A DNA stretch of 22,042 nt from a virus: positions 1 through 22,042 of the IMG/VR virus record IMGVR_UViG_3300013014_000146. The stretch is one strand, 5' to 3'. Below, in pieces: positions 1-8,274 of the stretch. The first letter of the stretch is position 1. Each line of letters begins with the position of its first letter. The notes below the pieces were generated by a model that ran no database searches, was not told where the DNA came from, and saw only the letters and a list, made by a program, of their open reading frames with translations. The position numbers and the translations under genes were made by a program.

Positions 1-3000
1 TCATAAAACCACTGATACACCCCACGCCAATAACCCTGATATATAGGTTCTTGATTTATTTTATTTCCACTTTGATAATAGTTAAATGTAAACTCATCGT
101 TTCTGTTATATAACTGTTTCTTATAATTAATTCTATTTTGCCCAATCCAATTCAAAAACATTTTACTATAAATTTCTAATATTTCACCATTGGTAAATTC
201 AGTTTCTCTAAAGAATCCAGGAATAATATCATACTGAGATATAGGAACACTAGTACTTAATTTCAAGTTATTGTAAACTCTAAGCTCAAATTCAAGTAAA
301 GCTTGGTCTCTAAAGTCTATAAGCACGCCTAATATGTCATCATATATGCCATATAACTTATTATATGAGCCATCATGGCCCTTAATAAAATATGTAGGTT
401 GTGAATAATCGGAATCTAATACAACTTCAGGAATAAATGCAGGATATAATCCCAATTTAGTAGGAGTATTTGGAACATAACTACCATATGTTTGATTGTA
501 CTCTTTAATTATAATTACATCACCATTTTGAAGAGGAGATGTAATTGTTAAAGAAGGTCCGGTAGTACTAATAGTATAATCTGTATTGGTAACCAATTGT
601 TTGGTTACAGTTACGTTAGATATTGTAGTAGCAACATATACTAATACACCTGAATAATTAGCGGTAGTGAAATTATATACTTGACTTAATGGATAAGTTG
701 GAGCTATTGCTGCTGTAGTATAGGTATAACTATTAATAATATACGGTGACTCTGATGGGATCATGTCACTCCAAAAGAAAGGTTGAGATTGAATCTTAAC
801 CCTATTAATTTGCTCTAATGCATCATCTAATATAGTAGATGGATTAAATCTTTGTGTATAATCTGTATTATTAATAGTATCTACTAACAGTGTTTTAAAC
901 TTAATATATTCTCTACTATTAAACATTAATGCATTGAATATATTATGATTTGGTTTTCTTAAAAATGCTCCAGGTAATACTAATGACGCACTATTCTGTA
1001 TAATTCTGTCGCCCCATGGTACTAAATTACCCAAGTCTCTGTAATTATTTGAACCAAATGCCTCACCTATAGTATTTGGATTATTATAGAATATGGTTTG
1101 ATATTGATTTTTTATATCACCTACGTTAGTAACTTCTAAATTAGTATTAAGTGGATTATTACTTAAATTGATAGGTATATTATAATATGCAGTAGTACTA
1201 ATCTGATCACTAAACAATAATATTTCTATGACGGTATCAGTTGATATAGTATTCAATATCTGTACCACTGTGGAATTGCTATTAATAGTGTATTGATATT
1301 CGGTACTATCCAATAAAATATTATTTGCTAATACTTTAATAACAGGCCAATTAGTAGAAGCGATAGAATTTACTGCTACATCGCATATAAAAATTGATTG
1401 AGGTTCTTCTACATAGTAGTCAAATTCAAATACTTGATATTGAATACTAGGTGATACCGCGGTTTGCCAACCTAATTCTCTAGTATAAAGACTTCTAGTG
1501 TCATAATTATAAACATAACCAGTATTAATATTCTGTGTTATAGGTTGAAAATTGCTTACATAATCAAAGGTATCAGTATTGATAGATACATCAAAACTAA
1601 TATCACCAATATTAGCTACCGTACTATATCTAATAGGGAAACCCAAAACTGAATCTTTTGTTCCTGTACCAATACCATATGCAAATAACTTGCTACCTAT
1701 GAAGGAGCTTCCAGAATATACTGTATTATCACCAAAACTAATTCCATTTTCGTCAAATACATCAAATAAAGGTGGTTGATTTACCGTAGACTTTTGCTGA
1801 GCCTGAAGCCAATCTACACCATCATACCAAACACTTTTTCCTGTATAATTATAACCACTAAGTACAACGGCTTGATCTCCAATTAAAATCTCTCCGTTTG
1901 GTGCTTCGCTTAAAGTAAGAACCGGTGTCGTGCCTGATAGAATAGAATATCTAGAAATATATATTTTATTTCTAACATCAGGATCGGTAGCCGCAGCAAA
2001 GACTACTCTAGCCTCATTAAATAGTGCATAGTTATTAACTGGTTGAGGGACAGCTATAAGAGAAGCAGTAGTTGTACCTGTAAAAAAACTATATGATATA
2101 GTATCCCAATACACTACCATAGTGGTTATTGTAGGTGTTCTCGAAACAGAAGATATTTGTGTGTCAGGTGGGAGTAAATTAGTAGAGTCAGTTATATATT
2201 GACCTATTTGAAATGACCCTGTTACATCATTAGTAGGAACTGTTATAACAGTGCTTTGTGGAGTCCAATAAAACTGAATTGTCCCGGTACCTGTGGAAAG
2301 ATTAAATACAGCTCCTCCCCTAGTTTCTGATATTGTAATTGTATTACTATTAACTATTTCTGAAATATAGTAATATTCACCCGCAATTATATTACCATAT
2401 ACCGGGCCTGAACTAACAGTAAACCTTACCAAATCATTAACTCTGAAGCCAAAGGTATTACCGCATGTAATTTGATTATTAGTACCATTAGTAGCGGTAG
2501 CAACATTTACACTAGTATATGCAGTTGCATTAATTGTAGCTGTATAATCGGTGTATACTTGAACATCGGGGTAATAATTTTCTTGACCCGACACCAATGA
2601 CAAAGGATCAGTAGTACGAAAATCTACAAAATCCAATGGCTCTTTACCTTCAGTACCTGAATTAAATAATCTTAAATTTGGATAAAATTCAATAATAGGT
2701 CTTTTAGCTTTATTAATCTGTGAAGCATACAATAATATTGTAGGATCATTATTATATTCTGCGGTCGCATTAATAACATCAATATGAAACCATCTATTAC
2801 TTCTAGACCAAGCGTTTTTGCTTAATGAGTTTCTAGCTATTGTAATATAATCTGGATTTGCAGGTATATACGGTTTACCTGACCAAGCACCTATGTCCCA
2901 TGGAGTAGAATCATAAGGTAAATACAATGTTGATGAAAATGATTCAGGTACTATAAGACTTGAAACAGGAATAAGTTCTATTGCTGTACCTACTCCCTCT

Positions 3001-4325
3001 ACATAAAAATCTTCAACAGAATATGCTTCGGGGACAACATTTCCTTGAAATTGAACTTTCAATCCATTGGTAAATTTAACACCATTACGAGAAGTATAAG
3101 TAGTTTTACCTAATATGTCAGTTACGACATCAATTGTATCAGTTGAATTATTTTCGATAAGTTTAATCACACCAACTTTATCACTTGAAGTACCATCTTG
3201 ATAATAAAGAGTATCTAACTCAGCACTTAAGTAAGGTATTAGTGTAATAATTGTTGATGTATTTCTAAAAAATTGTTTACCTAAATAATCAGTACCATAT
3301 TGAACATTAATTTTTTGATTAGTTGGGATACTGCTAGCAGGTGTAAGTTGCAACTGTGGATTAGAAGAAGACCCTATATAATTAATTGTGAAAAATTGTG
3401 CGCTTACTAATTGACCGTAAGCCATTTCATTTGGATCACCTGTATTATAAAACATAACAGTTAATCCATTTAGTGAAGTTATTCCATCAATATCATTTAA
3501 CAAGCTTAAATAACTTCCATCGACTTGTGAAAAAAGAAGTGTGCTTACTAAGTCAACCGTGTTGTTACCTGGCAAATTATACTGATTTTGTGCGTTTTTA
3601 GCAGGTACGGTAAATGTCACGACACCAGCAGTAGCACCATTATTAACAACACCTAGTACATCTCTAGTTTGCACATTTGGTTGAGTAATACTATAACCTG
3701 TGATTCCCGGTTCGCCTTGAATCCAAAATTCACTTGATTGATTTACAGTAAACGTATACGTACCACCTCGTAATAAGGTTAGAGTTGGATTACCTGATGA
3801 AGTGCCTGTAGGCTCAGTGGCAATTTCGTAAGAGGTTGGTCCATCAATCACATAATATTGCTCTGATGAATATGCGACACCAGATGTTATTACTACAGGT
3901 GGAAGACCCTCAGGTAACCAATAATACTGATGAAAATTAACGTTTGTATCTAAATTAGTAAACGAGTCCCAAGAATAAAATTCGCTATTAAAAAGTCGAT
4001 TATTATTGTTTATTAACCCACCTTCCAATTTAAGAGCATCTAATATGCCAGGATAGCTTATAAAATCCTGTGCAACATCTTGATCAGTTTTTCTAAAAAT
4101 AACACCTGGATCAAGTTGGTAATCTGTTCTAACTTTAGTTGGTTCAGTTACATAATAATCTTTAGCATTGATACCATAACCAACTCTAGTACCAATATAA
4201 CCCTGAATTCTTTCAACATCAGGCTGAGCAACTAATTGATCTAGCGTGGCTGCTAAGAATTGAGCATTGGTTGGGGTTTGAAATATCTCTGGGAGAAAAT
4301 CTAAGGTTCTTATTTTTGTGGCCAT
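1..4325 (-). CDS. Giant virion structural protein in the gp7 (baseplate wedge) position, C-terminus off the left edge
   Basis: The reading frame opens at ATG 4325-4323 (MATKIRTLDFLPEIFQT) and was still open at every place I translated it, including the left edge, where it reads IQGYWRGVYQWFY. This gives at least 1441 residues, against about 1030 for the whole of T4 gp7. The protein is rich in Asn, Thr, Tyr and Ile, and I see no signal peptide, membrane segment or catalytic motif. Its N-terminus (QGYIGTRVGYG, then DYYVTEPTKVRTDYQLDPG) and a later segment (IKGHDGSYNKLYGIYDDI) look like the very long structural proteins of marine T4-like phages. It starts 6 bases after the gp6 stop, matching the T4 order 53-5-6-7, and its ribosome binding site is weak, which suggests coupling to gp6. 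That it is a phage structural protein is strongly supported; equivalence to gp7 rests on gene order only. Confidence 0.82.
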   Translation of the reverse strand, partial: MATKIRTLDFLPEIFQTPTNAQFLAATLDQLVAQPDVERIQGYIGTRVGYGINAKDYYVTEPTKVRTDYQLDPGVIFRKTDQDVAQDFISYPGILDALKLEGGLINNNNRLFNSEFYSWDSFTNLDTNVNFHQYYWLPEGLPPVVITSGVAYSSEQYYVIDGPTSYEIATEPTGTSSGNPTLTLLRGGTYTFTVNQSSEFWIQGEPGITGYSITQPNVQTRDVLGVVNNGATAGVVTFTVPAKNAQNQYNLPGNNTVDLVSTLLFSQVDGSYLSLLNDIDGITSLNGLTVMFYNTGDPNEMAYGQLVSAQFFTINYIGSSSNPQLQLTPASSIPTNQKINVQYGTDYLGKQFFRNTSTIITLIPYLSAELDTLYYQDGTSSDKVGVIKLIENNSTDTIDVVTDILGKTTYTSRNGVKFTNGLKVQFQGNVVPEAYSVEDFYVEGVGTAIELIPVSSLIVPESFSSTLYLPYDSTPWDIGAWSGKPYIPANPDYITIARNSLSKNAWSRSNRWFHIDVINATAEYNNDPTILLYASQINKAKRPIIEFYPNLRLFNSGTEGKEPLDFVDFRTTDPLSLVSGQENYYPDVQVYTDYTATINATAYTSVNVATATNGTNNQITCGNTFGFRVNDLVRFTVSSGPVYGNIIAGEYYYISEIVNSNTITISETRGGAVFNLSTGTGTIQFYWTPQSTVITVPTNDVTGSFQIGQYITDSTNLLPPDTQISSVSRTPTITTMVVYWDTISYSFFTGTTTASLIAVPQPVNNYALFNEARVVFAAATDPDVRNKIYISRYSILSGTTPVLTLSEAPNGEILIGDQAVVLSGYNYTGKSVWYDGVDWLQAQQKSTVNQPPLFDVFDENGISFGDNTVYSGSSFIGSKLFAYGIGTGTKDSVLGFPIRYSTVANIGDISFDVSINTDTFDYVSNFQPITQNINTGYVYNYDTRSLYTRELGWQTAVSPSIQYQVFEFDYYVEEPQSIFICDVAVNSIASTNWPVIKVLANNILLDSTEYQYTINSNSTVVQILNTISTDTVIEILLFSDQISTTAYYNIPINLSNNPLNTNLEVTNVGDIKNQYQTIFYNNPNTIGEAFGSNNYRDLGNLVPWGDRIIQNSASLVLPGAFLRKPNHNIFNALMFNSREYIKFKTLLVDTINNTDYTQRFNPSTILDDALEQINRVKIQSQPFFWSDMIPSESPYIINSYTYTTAAIAPTYPLSQVYNFTTANYSGVLVYVATTISNVTVTKQLVTNTDYTISTTGPSLTITSPLQNGDVIIIKEYNQTYGSYVPNTPTKLGLYPAFIPEVVLDSDYSQPTYFIKGHDGSYNKLYGIYDDILGVLIDFRDQALLEFELRVYNNLKLSTSVPISQYDIIPGFFRETEFTNGEILEIYSKMFLNWIGQNRINYKKQLYNRNDEFTFNYYQSGNKINQEPIYQGYWRGVYQWFY

Positions 4326-4331
4326 AATATA

Positions 4332-7300
4332 TTATCTTGCCTGTAACTGAGCTTGTGTCAGAGCCGGTACTACTAATACATCATTTGATGTTGCTGCATT
4401 AACAAAAATTTGGTAAGGGGCACATTTTATTTCATATAAATCTCCAAATGTTAGTGTGGGATCGTTGGGAACTAAAACAGCAGAACTAATAAGATCGCCT
4501 ATCTCTGAATGCAAATAAGCACTTAATTCTGAGAAATAAAAGGTGTCACCAAAATTCCAATTGTTTATGCTAAAATAATTATTCATTGTTGTTAGTACCG
4601 CACTACGAATTTCACTATCGCTGGCATTGGTACTTGATGTTTTAATTACTTTAACAGTAGCTCGTAGAGCCGGCGGCGCTTTTGGTCCAAACAAAGGTTG
4701 AAATATTACGCTGTTTAAAATAACAGAATCGCTAATCATCTTATAATCATTGACCTTACCATATTCTTGATTCAACTCAGCTATAGTAGGTCTTTGAGGC
4801 TCAGGTACTGTATTGGTTGAATCATTAATGTAGTTAGTATATGCTGTATAGTATGATTGGGTTACTACATATAAATCTATAATATTAGTTGTAGCCGGGT
4901 CAATTCTAGTTGTATTATTAGAATTATGCCTATATTGAAATTGCAATCCTTGACGACCAGGCTTCATTGAATACTGGGGTTGTTCTACTAAGGTATAGAA
5001 TGGGGTTGTAACTGTTGGGCTTTGTACGCTAATATAAAAAAGATTCTCTGTATAAGCATAAAATATTTGACCTAATGGATAATCATACTTAACAACTTCT
5101 ACAGAGTTTTTTGTAGGATATTGATAAACAACATCTGTTGTAGGAATTAGTTGATTTCTTGCTAAATTTATAGGATCTTGAATAAGTTCAAAGAAAACAT
5201 ATATACCAAAATTCTGAGCACCTGTTACATAACCTGTTACTGTATTAAAAAAATCAGGGTCAGTAATAATAAGTCTATTATTAATATCGGTCGCAGAAAC
5301 CTGAACTTCAAAATCATCAATGTACCCATCAGCCAATACAGTTTGACCTACAATGTTAGTTTGTACATTTGATGCTAAAGAATAGTTTGAGTTAGGCTGA
5401 GTATTAGTAGCTAAAATATTAATAAAATCTTGTAAAATTTTTCCAGTAACTGGGTCGTAAACTAGTTTATCTCTTTCAAAAGAAAATCTTGTGTCATGTA
5501 CACTACCAAAATAATATATGAGAGATTTATAAGATACTGAGTATCTATTATTGCCTAAACTTAAAAAATTAATAAAGTAGTTAGGATCATTATAATCAGC
5601 AACAGACCATCTATCTTGATCAATATTTAAACTATTATTAAATACCAAAGAAAAATTTTGCTGTAATCCTATTCTAATAATACATTCTTGAATGACATTA
5701 TTATTAAAGGTATTACTAAAAGCTGGAATTACCTGAGTTGAAATAGCTCCTGACGGGACGTATCCATTTAAAGTAACAGGACCTGTTCCATTTGGAAAAG
5801 AGCCGGCGCCTTGATTAAAACCATCACCGACTACAGATAAAACGCTAGTCCAAAAATAAGTTGTGTCAGACGGACCAGAAATTCCTGATACTAATCTATT
5901 ATTTGAGTCAAAGTAATATCCCGCAGGTGCAATGAACTTAACTAGAGCGCCGGGAGTTATATATTTTGCATTATATCCTGAAAAAGTTCCAACGGGAATG
6001 GGTATTTTATCACCGTTAATAATATTATAGTAATAACCAGTTAAAGAATTAGTATCAACTGTACTAGTTTGCCAATATACGGTGCCGTCACCAGTAGATG
6101 TATTTAGATTATACCTAGTATAATTTTGTAGATAATATTGAGTCGTTTTAGTTAATAATAATTCAGATGATAGAGTGTCTGTTAAAAAGGTAATAATATT
6201 ACTAACGTCATTCACTGTCAATATCAGATTACCATTAGCATCATCTGAATATAATCCACCGTCGCTAGCAAAAGAATTTAAACTACTATATTTTCCTGTT
6301 GGATCTAGCAAATCTAAATTTTTAGAAATACCTATCGAACTTCTATTAATTGCTTTACTTTTAATAATAGAGCTATATAGAGTATAAGGAAAATTGTTAT
6401 AATCTTCTCCATTTACCATACGGTTCTGTGTATAGTAGCGAGTAGGAGCCCTTAGTTTAATTTGTGGTAGAGATTCTCTAGCTTGAGCATTAGAAACAGG
6501 AGTTGATAATTGTAAACCAATTGTTAGAGTTTCAACTCTACCCAATCTACTTACATAAGAAAATGCAACTGATAACCCCTGCATTTCAGTAGGATCAATT
6601 GTATATGTTAACCCATTAGAAGAACGAACATATGCTCTAAAATTACCAACTGGTATAGCTGAGAATACACCATCACCAAAATTGTAATTAACTACATCAT
6701 TAAACCCTGATCCTACTGAAAAGATTCTTTTTTGACTAGATGCTGTTTGTAAATATGCATTAGCATATATATTTTCAACCTGTAACCATGGACTTAGTGC
6801 GCCATTAGCTGCGCTTAGCTGATACAACCAAGTATCTGTATTATTGACACCTTGAATATCAATATTAACTACTTGATTTGAAATTTGTTGTTGTAGAGTA
6901 AAATCGTAATTTTGCAATATACCTTGTTTAAAATAGAAAAAATATCCTGTATTAGGACTACCATATCCCAATTTATCGTTTCTATATAACATGTTAAATC
7001 GACCTGTTGGAGCAGGTGGAATCTCGTACAAATAATCTTCATCTAAACTTGTTACACTAACAAGCTCAAAATTCATAGTTAATCCATCTACAGTAGAAGA
7101 AAACGGTGCTATTGGTAAAGTACCTTGAGGTATGTTTATAGCATATTCACTAGTAGTAATACCCAATAAATCAGAAGTATTTCCAGGACGACCAATTTTT
7201 TGACTGTTTATTAAGGTAGCATTAATAATAGTATTATATTGTTCTAACCAATTTGGATTAGCTGGATCGTTCCAAAGTATAGTTAAATTGCCTAAGTTAA

Positions 7301-7703
7301 TACCATTTAGATCTGTGATATTTTCTGTGGTATTAATACTTGTTACCTTTAAAAACCCTTGTGCAGTTAAATTTCTTTTAGGAGTGTAACTTACTAAATT
7401 AGCTAGTTTAACTACTGAATCTCTGCGTTCAGCAGTATCAATAAAATTTTCTCTGGTATTTAAATCATTTCGGAAAGCTAGACCTTGACCCATAAAAGCC
7501 ATAACGTCTAACAAAGCTATGAATTCGCTACTTTCTATGTAGTCATTAAATGTTTCAGGATAATATGTGCGTAGGTAATCTATAAAACTTTTGCGTAATG
7601 TTTCATAATCATAAGACCGAAAATCTGCTTCTCTAAAGGTTTGGTATATAGATTTCCAATCATTAACACCAAATAAGGCCGATTGTCTGCTGCTGGTTGC
7701 CAT
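4332..7703 (-). CDS. gp6: Baseplate wedge protein, T4 gp6-like
   Basis: This 1123-residue protein corresponds to the wedge subunit that forms the ring around the T4 baseplate hub and binds gp25, gp53 and gp7. The N-terminal ~120 residues (DYETLRKSFIDYLRTYYPETF, then EFIALLDVMAFMGQGLAFRN and RRDSVVKLANLVSYTPK) follow the gp6/baseplate J pattern of an N-terminal helical region before a variable beta-rich middle. The J-like stretch around residue 430 (RAPTRYYTQNRMVNGEDYNNF) matches the region in gp6 where an RxxT/A-x-xDY segment occurs. A C-terminal domain (residues ~1000-1110, with NYFSINNWNFGDTFYFSELS) ends the protein. It is much longer than T4 gp6 (about 660 residues), mostly through extra beta-rich middle sequence. 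The start at 7703 lies 12 bases after the predicted late start site, with only a weak AAGAGA ribosome binding site. It lies between gp25 and the gp7-position gene, as expected. Confidence 0.88.
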   Translation of the reverse strand: MATSSRQSALFGVNDWKSIYQTFREADFRSYDYETLRKSFIDYLRTYYPETFNDYIESSEFIALLDVMAFMGQGLAFRNDLNTRENFIDTAERRDSVVKLANLVSYTPKRNLTAQGFLKVTSINTTENITDLNGINLGNLTILWNDPANPNWLEQYNTIINATLINSQKIGRPGNTSDLLGITTSEYAINIPQGTLPIAPFSSTVDGLTMNFELVSVTSLDEDYLYEIPPAPTGRFNMLYRNDKLGYGSPNTGYFFYFKQGILQNYDFTLQQQISNQVVNIDIQGVNNTDTWLYQLSAANGALSPWLQVENIYANAYLQTASSQKRIFSVGSGFNDVVNYNFGDGVFSAIPVGNFRAYVRSSNGLTYTIDPTEMQGLSVAFSYVSRLGRVETLTIGLQLSTPVSNAQARESLPQIKLRAPTRYYTQNRMVNGEDYNNFPYTLYSSIIKSKAINRSSIGISKNLDLLDPTGKYSSLNSFASDGGLYSDDANGNLILTVNDVSNIITFLTDTLSSELLLTKTTQYYLQNYTRYNLNTSTGDGTVYWQTSTVDTNSLTGYYYNIINGDKIPIPVGTFSGYNAKYITPGALVKFIAPAGYYFDSNNRLVSGISGPSDTTYFWTSVLSVVGDGFNQGAGSFPNGTGPVTLNGYVPSGAISTQVIPAFSNTFNNNVIQECIIRIGLQQNFSLVFNNSLNIDQDRWSVADYNDPNYFINFLSLGNNRYSVSYKSLIYYFGSVHDTRFSFERDKLVYDPVTGKILQDFINILATNTQPNSNYSLASNVQTNIVGQTVLADGYIDDFEVQVSATDINNRLIITDPDFFNTVTGYVTGAQNFGIYVFFELIQDPINLARNQLIPTTDVVYQYPTKNSVEVVKYDYPLGQIFYAYTENLFYISVQSPTVTTPFYTLVEQPQYSMKPGRQGLQFQYRHNSNNTTRIDPATTNIIDLYVVTQSYYTAYTNYINDSTNTVPEPQRPTIAELNQEYGKVNDYKMISDSVILNSVIFQPLFGPKAPPALRATVKVIKTSSTNASDSEIRSAVLTTMNNYFSINNWNFGDTFYFSELSAYLHSEIGDLISSAVLVPNDPTLTFGDLYEIKCAPYQIFVNAATSNDVLVVPALTQAQLQAR

Positions 7704-7720
7704 ACGTTTTCTCTTTTAAG

Positions 7721-7728
7721 TATTTATC
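7721..7728 (-). promoter_or_regulatory. T4-like late promoter octamer (GATAAATA) for gp6
   Basis: The minus strand reads GATAAATA in the 54-base spacer between gp25 and gp6, one base from the T4 late consensus TATAAATA. Placing the octamer at -13 to -6 puts the start near 7715, giving a 12-base leader ahead of ATG 7703. No sigma-70 -35 box is visible, as expected for a gp55-dependent promoter. The DNA is AT-rich, so a chance match is possible; the position is the main support. Confidence 0.6.
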
Positions 7729-7757
7729 AAACCTGTAAATCACGGTTTTTAAGTAAA

Positions 7758-8207
7758 CTACTGAATAGTGGCTCTATTAGTATTAGAGTCAAAAAATACG
7801 CTTAATACCAATGGATTATTAAAGGGAGCAATGGCTATTTCTAATTCTATTAAAATTCCAAGTTCTTGCGGAAAAGCTGCCACTGTGTTTAAAATTAATC
7901 TAGGATCTAAACTAGCAACTCTTCTTACTTCAGTTTCTAATTGAAACTGAACATCAGCCGTATTTGGTTCAAATACAAAAGACCATATGGTTGTACCATA
8001 TTCAGGCTGTCCTACTTTTTGCCCTTGTGTTATATTCAAGGCATTGATAAAATCTTGAACTACAAGCGGAACATCTACTAGTGTAAATTTTTTACCAGTG
8101 TTAACAGGTCTAACAATTCCACCTACACCCCCATCAGTGCCATTGACGGCATTAGTGGTTTTTGGTTGATTCGCTCCAATTGTACTGAATCCAATATATG
8201 ATGGCAT
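7758..8207 (-). CDS. gp25: Baseplate wedge protein, T4 gp25-like (GPW/gp25 family)
   Basis: This 149-residue protein is close in size to T4 gp25 (132 residues), the small wedge subunit that bridges gp6 to the tail sheath and helps start sheath contraction. A poorly conserved Gly/Asn-rich N-terminus (to about residue 38) precedes the family core: DVPLVVQDFINALNITQGQK, then PEYGTTIWSFVFEP around residues 66-80 and a final beta segment with LDPRLIL and ELEIAIAP. The PEYG and FEP stretches are typical of the family. ATG 8207 has a strong Shine-Dalgarno sequence (AAGGAGTGA, 6 bases upstream), which settles the start. It sits between gp5 and gp6, as in many T4-like phages, though T4 itself places gene 25 elsewhere. 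Confidence 0.9.
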   Translation of the reverse strand: MPSYIGFSTIGANQPKTTNAVNGTDGGVGGIVRPVNTGKKFTLVDVPLVVQDFINALNITQGQKVGQPEYGTTIWSFVFEPNTADVQFQLETEVRRVASLDPRLILNTVAAFPQELGILIELEIAIAPFNNPLVLSVFFDSNTNRATIQ

Positions 8208-8240
8208 GATTTATCACTCCTTATTCTTATAAATTTTGCC

Positions 8241-8274
8241 TAAGTGCGGCAATTGCATCCAAAGTGCCGCCTTA
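8241..8274 (-). other. Intercistronic hairpin starting at the gp5 stop codon
   Basis: On the minus strand, TAAGGCGGCA (beginning with the gp5 stop TAA) pairs with TGCCGCACTTA, giving a 10-bp stem with one bulged A and a 13-base loop. It ends about 34 bases before the gp25 start and about 20 bases before its Shine-Dalgarno. No U-run follows on either strand, so it is not a standard intrinsic terminator; an mRNA processing or 3'-end protecting element is more likely. The spacer is otherwise AT-rich, so the GC-rich stem stands out. Confidence 0.55.

Noticed and set aside
8203-8235. TATAAGAA and GATAAATC upstream of gp25 as late promoters
   Set aside because: The first would start RNA inside the Shine-Dalgarno and the second lies directly against the ATG.
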